DNA of 64,000 nt from Parvibaculum sp. (GCA_031291615.1 JARLIS010000043.1:90573-154572), one strand, 5' to 3'. Shown: positions 34,922 through 44,748, counted from the stretch's first letter. Translations and numbers: made by a program. The notes: generated by a model from the sequence alone, not told the origin.

Positions 34922-35135
34922 CTAATTCAGGCCAAGCAAGGAATATCAGGCTGAGCCTCTTTTCCACATTCGGGCCGCGAACGGTAGCAGAACAGATGGC
35001 GGCTAAACTCGAGCGCCAGCACCAATCACAGACCGTTCGAAGTCGCCAAGATCATACGACGCAGTCTCAAAACTCCCCTCAAGGAGTTTGGATCACAGCG
35101 CCGCCGATTTAGGAATCCCGTCATGAGCTTACGGC

Positions 35136-38100
35136 CTAGGGGGCCGGTGAGGGACCCTGTTTCGACGAACTACCGCCGCCGCCACCGATGCCGACACCGA
35201 AATGCACATTGCCGAGCACATCGTCGAGGAGATTGCTTTCCTTGACGCACTTGCCGTCCTTGAGCTCGGTTCCCTTCGGACATTCGCAGGCCGTCCGTTC
35301 CGCATTAAGGGTCAGGGGCGCCTCGCAGACAGGCACGCAGATGCTGGCATCCATTGTCGTACCTTCTGCGCAGGCGGCAGGCGGTTCGACGGACGTATTC
35401 GGCGTGACGGGTGTAGCCTTGTGCGGCTCGTCCGGATTTTTGGGCGCGACGCAGCCGACACCCGCGATGGTGATCTCACCCGCTGGACAGGAACAGGATG
35501 TGTCGGAGGTCTTCGACATGCGGTCATACAGGCATGAGCAGCTGTCGCCCTGAGGCCGCGCCGACCACTTGTCGCAGACGAGCTTCTCCTTCACGCAACC
35601 TTTGCCTGCGACGAGCGACTGGCCGCTTGGACATGCACATTGGGTCGGCGTCTTGCGCGTCATATTCGCATAGCGGCAGATGCAGGCATCATCTTCGAGA
35701 AGCGTGCTGCGCTTGTCGCATTTGGGCGCGGGCGGCGGCGTGACGCGAGGCCTTTCCCTTTCCCCGCTATAGCAGCTCCGATCGTTCCCGGAATTTCCGT
35801 CGGTAAGGCCGGAGTCGGGCGCCAGACCGACGCTTGCGCAATTCTGGAATGTGTAGGAGGAAGGATCGCCCAGGACCTGAGCCTTGACGGTGATCGGCGG
35901 CAGCGACGCCCCCGTCGCAATTTGAGCAGTGCCGAGATAGGTACAGCTGAGAACACCGCCGCCCGGGATCGGGAACTGGCCGGCAGGCCCGCAATCCCAA
36001 TCCGTGCCGAAGGCATTGGTGAATACCATGCCGACGGGAACCGTGTCGGCGACGACAATGACATGCGCGCCTGCGAGGGGATCGCCTATATTCGCGACCT
36101 TAAGCGTGAACTCATAGCCGGTGGTTGAAGGCATTCCCTTGTGTTCTTCGACCGTCGTCGCGCCGGTCTTTTCGATCGCAAGATCGGTTTTCGGCGGAAT
36201 GGCTTTCTTGTCGGGCACCGTGACCTCGATGGTGCTCGAGCAGCACTTGTCCGTGCCGGGCTTCGATCCGCCACCTGTGTCGACCGCATCGACCTTGAAT
36301 TTGACCACCATGCCGGGAACGAGACCCGTGAGCGCCCAATTGCCCTGCGTCTGACCCATGCCGAAAATCCGGGATGGCGGCGCGACGTTTACCCCATTCG
36401 TAAGCGACGCGACCGTGACGAGCGTCGAGGTGAACCCCGGCGGCCCATTGACGTTGAGCGTGAGGACACCGGTTCCATCCGGGCTCGCCGCAATAGAGGG
36501 AACGAGATCGAGGCAGTTCGGCACCGGGCCCGGCCCGCATTCGCCGCCATAGCTCCGGCCGAGATCGACGCTCGCGGTCAGCGTTTCGAGCTGGTCGGCA
36601 AGCGTTGCCGTATTCGACACCTCGCCGCAGCCGGAGACGGTTGCCTGGTAGCAGATCTGCGAATCCTCATCCGCCGAATAGTTGAGCCTGAGCTGGTAGT
36701 CGGTCGAGGGCGGCGTATTGCCGGTATATTGCGGCGTGAAATCGACAGTGACAGTGCCGTTGAGGCCAAGCGCCGAAAGGTTGAGGGCATAATTGTTGTT
36801 CGAGTTGACGGCGATCGTCTGGATGACCGTTCCCGAACTGTCCTTCAATGTAATGGTGCCGCCGATCAGCGTGGCCGGACGGTTGAGGATGTCGAGCGAG
36901 GTCCAGGTCGCAACATCGGGCTTGTGAAAACAGAACTGCTCACCGAGATCGAAGGTTGCGTAATACGCCTTCGGCACACAGGCCGTGGTCGCAGCCTTTC
37001 CGTCCTGGCCGAAACGCACCAGGTTGCCGCCGTCGCCAAGCCCATAAATGCAATCCTGCGGCGCGGATGGGTCGGAGGCATAGCCGTAGTCGCGCACGGG
37101 GCCTTGCGGATTGCCGCCGCCATCGGTCCAGTTGTTGAGATTGTTCCAATAGGGCGTATACGGCGCACAAGCAGCCGAAGTGCTGAAGTTATAGCATTTC
37201 GGCCCTGCAAAGCCGGTATAAGGGGGGAAGAGCACGCGGGCCGTACCGGGGATGTGGTAGGCGGCAAATATATTGTTGGTCGAGAGCGACGCCGGCCACG
37301 ACGTTACATTGGCGCCAGTCGCGAGATCGAAGCAGCGAAAATTGCTCGGGCCGAAGCCCTGCACGAGGCAGATCGCATTCATGGTGCCGGTGCTGTCGAT
37401 GCCGGGCCCGAGATGCGTGCCCATTGTCGCGCCGCCATCGACGCCGCCCGCGGGCCAGCCGGGGCAGAAGGAGCCGTTCGACAGTTCGATGCAATAGACA
37501 TGAGGCGGCAGGACATTCGATACATAGAGCCGCGTGCCGTTCTCCTCGACGAACATATCGCGCGAGCGTGCATTGGTCGTCTGGTGCGGAATCGCTGGCG
37601 GCGTCCAGCCCGTGCAGGCCGGCGCGCCCGGCAGGGCGATATCGACGCAATAAACCCGATCCAGCGCATACATCAGAAGATGCGACGGGTTCTGCGGATC
37701 GGCCCTCACCCCCGCCACATAGGCGTCGAGATTGGTGGCGAGATAAGGAGCGGTGTTGCCCGCCATGTTGAGGCTCGGCTGCCCCGGCAGGCTGATGAAG
37801 GGGCATTCGCTATCGGTCTCGGCGTCCCAGCAGCCGATGCCGAATTCGAGCGTCGTCAGCTGACTCTGGTCGTAGCGGCCGACCGGAAAATAGAGCTTCT
37901 TATTCAAGACGGCGGCATGCGGGAAATCGGGCGTGCCGCGCTGCTCGGGCGAGGTGCTGACGCGCAGGGGGTAAGCGGGTGAGCATTTCGCAAGCGTCGC
38001 GCCGTACCAGCACATGATCCGGCCGTTGAGCGCCTGATGATGGTTCACACCGAAGACCTTGGTGCCCGTTGAGGTCACGACAGGAACGGGCTCGTATCCG

Positions 38101-38558
38101 TCGCCGCCGCCGCCAGGCGCGCCGGCGAAGCCCGAGATCGCCGGAATAGGCAATGTGAAAGCCGACGGCCCGAAGCCCGGACTGCTGTAGATCTCGTGAT
38201 TGAGGTTGTAGACAGGCGTCGAGAGCGTCCAGCCCGGCGCGTTCACGGAACCTGCGACATAGGTCTGGTTGGCGCTGAGCGTATCGTTGATCGTCGCAGG
38301 ACCAGACGACCCATTCGGCGGCTGTTTATAGCGCAGCACATATTGAATGACCTGCCCGACCGCGAGCGGCCCCGACAGAACATTGCCGTTCTCGTCATAT
38401 GCCGTCTTCGTGAAGTCGGAAGGAGGCGTTTCCTGCCCGCCGATCTTCTGACCGAATTGAGGCGCCAGATGAAACCGCGACGCGGCAAGAAACGCCGTCG
38501 CGCCCACGCTCGCGACGATGGCGGTCCACAAGGCAGCGGTTTTAAGCGAGGGCCACAT
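35136..38558 (-). CDS. Very large exported protein with DUF11-like repeats and Cys-rich tail
   Basis: An 1140-residue protein. An N-terminal hydrophobic helix (ALWTAIVASVGATAFLAAS) is a signal or anchor. A DUF11-like adhesion repeat is at about 46-100 (GPLAVGQVIQYVLRYKQ, TINDTLSANQTYVAGS), a long region rich in Cys, Gly and Trp, a module with KCCSSTIEVTVPD (about 780), another DUF11-like domain (YEFTLKVANIGDPL), and a C-terminal series of Cys pairs such as CDKWSARPQGDSCSC and CEAPLTLNAERTACECP, resembling EGF-like or trypsin-inhibitor-like repeats. It ends in a Gly-rich tail. It is 40 bases behind the second exported protein, so co-transcribed. Probably a surface or extracellular protein. No described protein of this architecture is known to me. 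Confidence 0.78.
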   Translation of the reverse strand: MWPSLKTAALWTAIVASVGATAFLAASRFHLAPQFGQKIGGQETPPSDFTKTAYDENGNVLSGPLAVGQVIQYVLRYKQPPNGSSGPATINDTLSANQTYVAGSVNAPGWTLSTPVYNLNHEIYSSPGFGPSAFTLPIPAISGFAGAPGGGGDGYEPVPVVTSTGTKVFGVNHHQALNGRIMCWYGATLAKCSPAYPLRVSTSPEQRGTPDFPHAAVLNKKLYFPVGRYDQSQLTTLEFGIGCWDAETDSECPFISLPGQPSLNMAGNTAPYLATNLDAYVAGVRADPQNPSHLLMYALDRVYCVDIALPGAPACTGWTPPAIPHQTTNARSRDMFVEENGTRLYVSNVLPPHVYCIELSNGSFCPGWPAGGVDGGATMGTHLGPGIDSTGTMNAICLVQGFGPSNFRCFDLATGANVTSWPASLSTNNIFAAYHIPGTARVLFPPYTGFAGPKCYNFSTSAACAPYTPYWNNLNNWTDGGGNPQGPVRDYGYASDPSAPQDCIYGLGDGGNLVRFGQDGKAATTACVPKAYYATFDLGEQFCFHKPDVATWTSLDILNRPATLIGGTITLKDSSGTVIQTIAVNSNNNYALNLSALGLNGTVTVDFTPQYTGNTPPSTDYQLRLNYSADEDSQICYQATVSGCGEVSNTATLADQLETLTASVDLGRSYGGECGPGPVPNCLDLVPSIAASPDGTGVLTLNVNGPPGFTSTLVTVASLTNGVNVAPPSRIFGMGQTQGNWALTGLVPGMVVKFKVDAVDTGGGSKPGTDKCCSSTIEVTVPDKKAIPPKTDLAIEKTGATTVEEHKGMPSTTGYEFTLKVANIGDPLAGAHVIVVADTVPVGMVFTNAFGTDWDCGPAGQFPIPGGGVLSCTYLGTAQIATGASLPPITVKAQVLGDPSSYTFQNCASVGLAPDSGLTDGNSGNDRSCYSGERERPRVTPPPAPKCDKRSTLLEDDACICRYANMTRKTPTQCACPSGQSLVAGKGCVKEKLVCDKWSARPQGDSCSCLYDRMSKTSDTSCSCPAGEITIAGVGCVAPKNPDEPHKATPVTPNTSVEPPAACAEGTTMDASICVPVCEAPLTLNAERTACECPKGTELKDGKCVKESNLLDDVLGNVHFGVGIGGGGGSSSKQGPSPAP

Positions 38559-38598
38559 GCCTATTTGTCCGTTCTCTGATCGACGTGCGACCGGATCA

Positions 38599-40821
38599 TC
38601 ACTGATGCTCCCCGGCAGGCAGGCAGGTTTCTTGCGGGATCTTCAAGGTGAGGCTCGCATGGCAACAGTCATAAGGCTTACCGGTCTGGCGCGCGGCGCT
38701 GTCGAAACCGCAGACATCGATCATGACCGTCTGGCCGGGCGTCGCGCCGCTGAGCGCAACGACACCCGGCGGCGGCACAACCGAAATATCGGGCCCATTG
38801 CTGACGCTGACGCCAAGGGTCGAGGAATGCACGGTCAACATGTCGATGCCGATGCCTGCATCGTCATGGGTGACGAGTTTGTAGACCCAGCCGCCGCCCT
38901 CGGGATCGCAGATGGCTTCGCCTTCGACCTTCATGCACATTTTGGGATCGACCGGACCGCAATCGGACCCCACGCAGGGAACGCAGTCGGGACCGACACA
39001 GCCCGGCGTGGGGCTGCAACCGAGTCCGACGCAAGGCGGATTGCCGGGAGGAGTTCCGGGAGGATTTCCGGGAGGAGTTCCGGGCGGCGGACCTGCGGGC
39101 GGCACCGGCCGCGCGGCATAGGTTTCCAGAACGGTGCCGCCCGGCTTCGCCGCCGCGCAGGTCATCTCGGCGCAATCGAGACGGTAGACCGCGACATTGC
39201 CGACCGTGCCGCTTGCCTCGTCCGAGCGCATGCTGTCGCGATAATTGACGAAGTAGCTGATGGAAGGTGGCACGTTGAAGCCGCGAACGGGTCCCTTGGG
39301 GCCGATCTGGAGCCCAAAGAGATTGAGCGGCCCGTCAGGCAGGAATTCGTCCATTACCTTACGGAAGCTGCGCAGCATGTCGCCCGTGAAGAAGATCGCG
39401 TCCTCGCAATCGTCAAAATCGAGTGTGCCATCACTCTTGTAGCCGTAACCGAGGGCGACGCCGCCGCCGCTGTTGCGACTATCACCGGCATAGCCCACCG
39501 CATATTCCTCGGGCGCCTGATACCAGCCGCTCGGCGTTTTAGGATCGTCGGGCTTCTCTGGCCAGAAACGATAGACATGGGCGATGCCAGAACTCGGGAG
39601 CGCCTTGTAATCGTAATGCGTTCCGATGGACGCGCGCTGCGCGACGATCATCGCGCCGTCATGCGCAAAGACGATGTCCGAAATGGGCGCGCTGCGGCTC
39701 TCGCCCGGAAGCGTAATTTCGAGCCGGGGATCGTGGGCAAAATCGCCGTGGCTGGTGAGCCCCACAGACCAGATCTGACCGCTGTCCGGAACGAAATTCC
39801 CGTGCTGATCGGCCGTGGTCGATCTCCCGGCGGCGACTGCGTAATAGAGCCGGCCCTTGTGGACCGCGAGCCCCCATACACGTCGCTCGGGTGGGGCGAA
39901 GCCCCATGTCGCGGGATCCTCCGAATTGAAATCCGGACTCGCAATGTCGGCGCGCGCTTCGGGTTCGTAGAGCTTCGGCGGAAGTCCGGCCGAAATCCGC
40001 GCCGTCGCTCCGTGATCGAAGTGTCCGAGATCGGCGCCACCAAGCCCGAAGCGATGGATCATGCCGGTCGAAAGATCGGACACGAAGAGCTGACGATGGT
40101 CCGCATCATAGGCAACGTTGCCCAGACCTGCCGGACCGCTCGCACGGCCCCGCAAGGTTACATCAGCAAAGCGCGAGATCTGCCCCGTTCGTCCGTCGAT
40201 CTTCCAGATGCTGCCCGGTCCGCCGCCCGGTCCGAACTGACCCGGCGCCCAGCCGGCATTGGCGCGGCCGGTCTTTATCCGCTCAGGTTGTCCGTCGTGA
40301 TCGCTGTCGGGCATGACGATATTGAGCCCGTAGACAGAGCTTGCGGTCAGGAATATGTCCGGAAAGGCGCGATTGTCGATGGCGATCCCGAAGACCTGAC
40401 CGACGGCACGGGCCGGGATATCGCGCCTGTGGGGAGCCGCCCAATATTGGCCCGCCCAGACGGCACCAGGCTTTCGCGGATCGAAAATCCGGACCGAAGG
40501 GCCGTTCCCGTCGATGAAGGTCTGATCGACAGCCGTCTTCCCCGCAGGCATTGTTTTTGCGGGATCGGGCGCAAGCGTACCTGAAAAGCCGGTGACGACC
40601 GCGTCGCCCAGCGCGAGCGTCGGCGCCCGATCGAGAGGATGCAGGGTAGTCACTTCCTCTGTTTTGTGACAATAACCGAGCAATAGCAGCAGGATGGCGA
40701 TCAAGGTGATCGCAAGAACGGCCAGAACAATCCGTCTGGTCCGGCGCCTCTTGTCGCTCTCCGGTCCTGTCATGGTCCCATCAATCATCAGGGCGCCGAT
40801 CCGACGCCGCCCGTTCGGCAT
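38599..40821 (-). CDS. Large anchored protein with propeller-like region and Cys-Cys module
   Basis: A 740-residue protein. A cluster of arginines and a hydrophobic helix (IVLAVLAITLIAILLLLLGY) near residue 30-50 anchor it in the inner membrane. The middle region has repeated blade-like segments (VFGIAIDNRAFPDIFLTASSVYG, GNVAYDADHRQLFVSDLSTG, RVWGLAVHKGRLYYAVAAG) that suggest a beta-propeller. A Pro-Gly linker (about residues 568-585) leads to CVGLGCSPTPGCVGPDC and a final module with PYDCCHASLTLKIPQETC, related to the KCCSSTIEVTVPD module in the next gene. ATG 40788 or 40773 may be the true start. The two genes form an operon, divergent from a LuxR-type regulator. Confidence 0.75.
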   Translation of the reverse strand: MPNGRRRIGALMIDGTMTGPESDKRRRTRRIVLAVLAITLIAILLLLLGYCHKTEEVTTLHPLDRAPTLALGDAVVTGFSGTLAPDPAKTMPAGKTAVDQTFIDGNGPSVRIFDPRKPGAVWAGQYWAAPHRRDIPARAVGQVFGIAIDNRAFPDIFLTASSVYGLNIVMPDSDHDGQPERIKTGRANAGWAPGQFGPGGGPGSIWKIDGRTGQISRFADVTLRGRASGPAGLGNVAYDADHRQLFVSDLSTGMIHRFGLGGADLGHFDHGATARISAGLPPKLYEPEARADIASPDFNSEDPATWGFAPPERRVWGLAVHKGRLYYAVAAGRSTTADQHGNFVPDSGQIWSVGLTSHGDFAHDPRLEITLPGESRSAPISDIVFAHDGAMIVAQRASIGTHYDYKALPSSGIAHVYRFWPEKPDDPKTPSGWYQAPEEYAVGYAGDSRNSGGGVALGYGYKSDGTLDFDDCEDAIFFTGDMLRSFRKVMDEFLPDGPLNLFGLQIGPKGPVRGFNVPPSISYFVNYRDSMRSDEASGTVGNVAVYRLDCAEMTCAAAKPGGTVLETYAARPVPPAGPPPGTPPGNPPGTPPGNPPCVGLGCSPTPGCVGPDCVPCVGSDCGPVDPKMCMKVEGEAICDPEGGGWVYKLVTHDDAGIGIDMLTVHSSTLGVSVSNGPDISVVPPPGVVALSGATPGQTVMIDVCGFDSAARQTGKPYDCCHASLTLKIPQETCLPAGEHQ

Positions 40822-40914
40822 TTAAACGAACCTTGAGGGCCCACGCTGCTTTCACAACTGGTCTGTTCGGACTAGCCTATCAACATGGCATCGCGCTCGG
40901 GACGCGGGGGGGTC

Positions 40915-42030
40915 ATGCTCAGCAACAGCGACCACGACCGGCTTGTTGCGGAGATATATTCCGCGGCGATGGGCGACACCCCCTGGACAGCGACGCTTGG
41001 CCACGTGGCGGACCTTTTCCGCAGCAGCGCCTCGCTTATTCAGGTCCACGATCAAACGGGACAGATCACCGCAGTCGAAAATCACGGGTATTCGCGCGAA
41101 TTTTCGGACGCTTTTTTCGCGAGCGAAGCCTATGCCAATGACCCGCGTATGCCCTATTTCCGGAGCGTTCGTCCGGGCACGATTTACTTCGACCGGATGC
41201 TCTATGACCTTGAAGAAATGGAGCGCAATCGCTGGTGCAGGGAATCCTGCGACATCCTGAAGGTGAAATACCAGCTCGGCGCCATGCTGAGACTGCCAAA
41301 TGACATGACGGCCGGCTTCGCCATTCTGAGTTCGCCCGGGGAAGGGCATGCCTCGCCGGAAGCGATTCAGGCGTTCCATCGTCTGGCTCCGCATATCGAA
41401 CGGGCATGTGCCCTCGGCCACGTCATCGAATTCGACGCGGCGACGCGCTCGGCGCTGCTCGACGCGTTGACGCGAAAATCAGACGGCGTGATACTTCTCG
41501 ACGGATCCGCACGGCCAACCTTCATGAGTGATGCCGCCGCCGAAATTCTTCGCGCAAATGACGGCATCGCATTTCTGGACGGCACATTTGTTGCGCGACG
41601 ACCTCCCGAGACACGGAAACTCCAGAACCTGATTGGAAGCGTCGTCGCGCCTGCATCAATCGGCGAAAAATCGGGGGGGCGCGTGCTTGTCACCCGTCCA
41701 TCCGGAAGACGACCCTATGTTCTTCATATACTGCCGGCACCGCCCGCCGAGCGCTTCCTCGCCGGCACAAGCGTCGCATGCGTGATGCATATGCAGGATC
41801 TGGCGCGAACAATGCTGCCATCGAAAGACTATCTTCGAGATGTGTTCGGGTTGACCGCGCGCGAGGCCGACTTTGCCGCCGAGCTCGTTCGTCACACGAA
41901 TCTCGAAAATGCCGCCTTGCATGCGGGCATGGCCGTCAACACGGCGCGCAACCATCTCCAAAGCACATTCAGAAAGACGGGGACGAGCAGCCAGGCCGAA
42001 CTGGTGCAGCTTTTCACTCGTCTTGTTTGA
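40915..42030 (+). CDS. LuxR family transcriptional regulator
   Basis: About 371 residues. The C-terminal HTH is LuxR-type (FGLTAREADFAAELVRHTNLENAALHAGMAVNTARNHLQSTFRKTG), with a sensor-like N-terminal part of about 300 residues. The N-terminal part has no recognised ligand domain and lacks the Trp/Tyr/Asp set of AHL-binding LuxR proteins, so it is a solo regulator of another kind. A G-run precedes the ATG at 40915; ATG 40885 is possible. It is divergent from the two large exported protein genes and may control them. Confidence 0.85.
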   Translation: MLSNSDHDRLVAEIYSAAMGDTPWTATLGHVADLFRSSASLIQVHDQTGQITAVENHGYSREFSDAFFASEAYANDPRMPYFRSVRPGTIYFDRMLYDLEEMERNRWCRESCDILKVKYQLGAMLRLPNDMTAGFAILSSPGEGHASPEAIQAFHRLAPHIERACALGHVIEFDAATRSALLDALTRKSDGVILLDGSARPTFMSDAAAEILRANDGIAFLDGTFVARRPPETRKLQNLIGSVVAPASIGEKSGGRVLVTRPSGRRPYVLHILPAPPAERFLAGTSVACVMHMQDLARTMLPSKDYLRDVFGLTAREADFAAELVRHTNLENAALHAGMAVNTARNHLQSTFRKTGTSSQAELVQLFTRLV

Positions 42031-42437
42031 TTGGGCCGCTGGCGGGTCTGCAGGTCCAGCTAGCGGAACTTTCTTCTCGAACTTCTCAGGCATAGGTCGC
42101 AAGCGTCGAATGCACATCACCCGAACCGTTGGTGCGGGATGAAACTCCAATAAGGTTCGTGATGCACAGGAAAATCACGGCGAATAATTCGTGCCGAAGG
42201 GTCAAGGCGCGTTTCTCTGGTCCAGGTCGTTGTCAGATCTAGGAAATTGTTCAAAATCTCAGCTTTTCGGACATCAGAATCTACTTGTTGTGCACGCCAC
42301 GTAGAATGTTTCTCCCAATTTTATCAGACACAACGTCTGTAGACGGAATTATATCGAAGTTTACTCGAGAAGTTAACGGCACATTAAGATCGATAGCGGA
42401 AGATCAAATCTGTACACATCGCAGGCTGGAGCTGTTG

Positions 42438-42668
42438 ATGGACACGGAACTTGCAGGACCTGGCGCAGGGCTCAGCGCTCTTCTCTTGTCCATGGGAATG
42501 CTCTTCACTCTCGTGGAAAAGCATGTTCTTTCGGTGCAAGAGGCGCGCGACGCTGTAAATCTCGCGCTTCACAATCTCGACGCACTGCATGATGACCGCG
42601 CCGCACCGGAGACCCCGCAAGTGCAATCCGCGCGCAATATTCTGCGCGCCATCAAAATGCAGCTCTGA
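42438..42668 (+). CDS. Small protein, unknown
   Basis: A 76-residue protein from the ATG at 42438, which has GGAG six bases upstream. The segment GAGLSALLLSMGMLFTLVEKHVLSVQEARDAVNLAL is a helical hairpin, partly hydrophobic. The frame is open farther upstream to 42285, but with no ribosome-binding site. No family recognised. It stands alone between the LuxR-type gene and the quorum-sensing locus; the 400 bases upstream hold no other gene I can support. Confidence 0.5.
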   Translation: MDTELAGPGAGLSALLLSMGMLFTLVEKHVLSVQEARDAVNLALHNLDALHDDRAAPETPQVQSARNILRAIKMQL

Positions 42669-42833
42669 ACCGGCCAGAAAGTAAAGATTTTCGCCGTCGC
42701 GGCTTCTCGGCGTTATCGACGCGGCTCTCACCCATGTCGACCATAGAAACAGCCAGCACGAACAAGCCTCTTGCCTGAAGGCGGGCCTTGTCCGCACTGG
42801 CTGACGTCGTCTGAACGACGCAGCGGCATCGTT

Positions 42834-43040
42834 TCAGTGAACCATCTTCTGGCGGAGCCCCTCGACCCGTTGGATGGCGTTTGCAATCAGAGATCGCACG
42901 ACCCGCAATTCGCCGACCCCGACCCGGTCTTCGATGGCCGCAAGATGCAAGAGCGCAATATGAAGGTCCAAATGCGCCTTGTTCAAGTGATGAGGAACGC
43001 CATCTCCCTCCCCATGCTTCGTCTCGTCATCGACTGTCAT
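42834..43040 (-). CDS. Small protein coupled to the PhyH gene
   Basis: A 68-residue protein whose ATG overlaps the PhyH stop codon (ATGA), the strongest sign that it is translated. It has a helical, charged segment (RVVRSLIANAIQRVEGLRQKMVH), and no known domain. It lies at the end of the luxI-PhyH operon. Function unknown; it may be an accessory of the dioxygenase or of the quorum-sensing system. Confidence 0.6.
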   Translation of the reverse strand: MTVDDETKHGEGDGVPHHLNKAHLDLHIALLHLAAIEDRVGVGELRVVRSLIANAIQRVEGLRQKMVH

Positions 43041-43903
43041 GCAGCATAGGTTTTTGCGAGCTGTTCCTGCTCCGGCGTCAGGAAGTCATAGGCGTTGAAC
43101 TCATTGTCTCGCCAGAACCCGGTCAGCAGCCGTTGCGGATCGGAACATTCATATTGGCCGAGATTTGGCCGGTGAACCGTATAGCCGATCAGCTCCTGGA
43201 CTGGCATAGGCAGGTACTTCGCCACCTCGGGCGGATAAGCGAGATACTGGTTCTCGCCCTGGCGGAGCCAGCCGAGATTGTAGCTGAAGATGAGCCCCGT
43301 GCGCGGCGCTTGGGAGCAGTTGGCACCGCCGCCATGAAGGAGCGAGCCGCGATAGATGAGAACCGATCCTGCCTTCATCTCTGCCTGAACGATCTCATGA
43401 GGCTCGGGCAACCGGTCGCGCGGCCATTTATGGCTGCCGAGGACAAGCTGCGTGCCGCCATTCTCGGCCGTAAAATTGCTAAGGGCCCAAAGCGCGTTCG
43501 CCATCATCTCGCCCTCAAAGGCCCGACAAGGAAAGAGCTCGTCGTCGCGATGAAGGATCTGTGCCTGTTCGCCCGGATGGATCGAAACGGCTTGCGAGAG
43601 ATTGAGCTGGAAGCGTTCGCAATAGGGGAGAAGGAGATGGCCCATGGCGTCGAGCACGGGCTTGGCCGTCATCATGTGGAAGGAGACGCCGGATTTCTTG
43701 AGGATCGAACCGAGCCGCTTCGTACGGTAGCCGACAAAAAGACCCTGCCCGTAATTGGCCCTATCAAGCACCGCGCCGAGCTCGCCAGCGATGCGGTCGA
43801 CGATGCGATCGTCGACGAGATTTTCGATCACGACACAGCCGTCCTCGTCGAGGATGGCGGCGATCTGCTCGCGCGATGCGCAAGCGGGAATGGTTTTCAG
43901 CAT
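43037..43903 (-). CDS. Phytanoyl-CoA dioxygenase (PhyH) family protein
   Basis: A 288-residue Fe(II)/2-oxoglutarate dioxygenase fold. The metal triad is visible as His118-x-Asp120 (LHRDDELF) and His190 (SLLHGGGAN), with Arg201 as the likely 2-oxoglutarate ligand. Relatives hydroxylate alpha-carbons of acyl-CoAs or side chains of small molecules. It lies 36 bases downstream of the autoinducer synthase gene and overlaps a small coupled gene, so it is likely part of the quorum-sensing regulon. Modification of the acyl chain is an attractive but unproven role. Confidence 0.9.
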   Translation of the reverse strand: MLKTIPACASREQIAAILDEDGCVVIENLVDDRIVDRIAGELGAVLDRANYGQGLFVGYRTKRLGSILKKSGVSFHMMTAKPVLDAMGHLLLPYCERFQLNLSQAVSIHPGEQAQILHRDDELFPCRAFEGEMMANALWALSNFTAENGGTQLVLGSHKWPRDRLPEPHEIVQAEMKAGSVLIYRGSLLHGGGANCSQAPRTGLIFSYNLGWLRQGENQYLAYPPEVAKYLPMPVQELIGYTVHRPNLGQYECSDPQRLLTGFWRDNEFNAYDFLTPEQEQLAKTYAA

Positions 43904-43939
43904 GTGTGCCCCAAAAGCGTGAATGTTGAAGAATGATAG

Positions 43940-44644
43940 TTACTCGGCTGCGGCCCGGCGCCGTGATGAGCCCTGTCGGGCCATCTCCGCGGTCCGCAGC
44001 ATCTCCGCGGTTTCATTGAACCAGCGGGTGAAGCGCGGCGTACGGAGACGAGGCGTGTAATTGCGCGTGAAATGATAGAGATGCGAGATCGAGGTCTCGG
44101 TCGCCGGCACCCGGACGGCGACATGCTCCTCGCGACCTTCGCCCGCTGGCAAGCCCATAGCATGGGCTTCGACCCCCCATTGCAGAATGGTCGAGAGGAA
44201 ATGCGTGCTGATGACCGCCGTGTAGTTGGCGATCCCTTCAGAAGCGCCATATTCGAGAATGCCGCAGATGAGGTCGGAGCCGTAGCGGTTCATGCGGTCG
44301 CGGCTGCCATATTTGGGCGAGACCATGAAGCGCGACAGGTCGACCGTGTCGGCCCCGGTCGGTGCCGTCTCGAACTGGAGGAGATGAGGAAAAACGTCAG
44401 CCAGTAACGTCGGCTTGTCGGCCCAGTTGAGCCGGACGGAGGCGGCGATATCCTCGCCCTCCTTGACCACGATATAGACGGCGCCTGGCACGTCATACTG
44501 ATCGTACTCGCGGCCGTTGACAGATTTGAGCGCGGGCCATTTCAGTTGCTCGACGAACACCTCGTGGCGAAGCGCATGCATCTTGTCGAGCTCGTCGCCG
44601 TGTTCGTGCCTGTTATTGTCATCGATGAGAATGATGCTGGACAT
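43940..44644 (-). CDS. Acyl-homoserine-lactone synthase (LuxI family)
   Basis: About 234 residues of the LuxI family: Arg26, Phe30, Trp36, Glu46, Asp48 and Asp51 (MHALRHEVFVEQLKW and GREYDQYD) and Arg71 (ASVRLNW), plus DLSRFMV, where the family has E-x-x-R. The enzyme makes N-acyl-homoserine lactone from S-adenosylmethionine and an acyl carrier protein or acyl-CoA. The ATG at 44644 has GGAG eight bases upstream. It is 138 bases downstream of the luxR gene on the same strand. The acyl specificity is not decidable. Confidence 0.93.
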   Translation of the reverse strand: MSSIILIDDNNRHEHGDELDKMHALRHEVFVEQLKWPALKSVNGREYDQYDVPGAVYIVVKEGEDIAASVRLNWADKPTLLADVFPHLLQFETAPTGADTVDLSRFMVSPKYGSRDRMNRYGSDLICGILEYGASEGIANYTAVISTHFLSTILQWGVEAHAMGLPAGEGREEHVAVRVPATETSISHLYHFTRNYTPRLRTPRFTRWFNETAEMLRTAEMARQGSSRRRAAAE

Positions 44645-44727
44645 CGGGAAATCTCCGTTGTGTGAGAGAACGAAGAATTCACCCGAAGGCCGCAGGCCCG
44701 ACCATCCCATGAATTGGGGAGAGACTG

Positions 44728-44748
44728 GCCTGAGAAATTAGAGTAGGC
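44728..44748. promoter_or_regulatory. Candidate lux-box-like dyad
   Basis: GCCT-N13-AGGC in the gap between luxR and luxI. It has the location and about the length of a lux box, but only four bases per arm match and the sequence is not the classical one. Confidence 0.3.

Larger units (their letters stand above)
34411..35135. other. Gene-free stretch between the phosphatidyltransferase and the large exported proteins
   Basis: No supported coding sequence. It contains a diverged copy of the flank of tRNA-Ala (34627-34714) and repeated CAGGGAA words (34754-34921). An open frame 34717-35112 covers the repeats, but has no ribosome-binding site and the composition is repeat-derived. Confidence 0.7.

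Noticed and set aside
34717..35112. 131-codon plus-strand frame in the gene-free stretch
   Set aside because: Built over the CAGGGAA repeats, no ribosome-binding site, no recognisable protein.
36141..37982. 613-codon plus-strand frame opposite the large exported protein
   Set aside because: Arg-rich antisense frame without motifs; the minus frame has a signal sequence and DUF11-like repeats.
38518..40584. 688-codon plus-strand frame opposite the anchored propeller-like protein
   Set aside because: Shadow frame; the minus-strand protein has an anchor helix and repeat structure.
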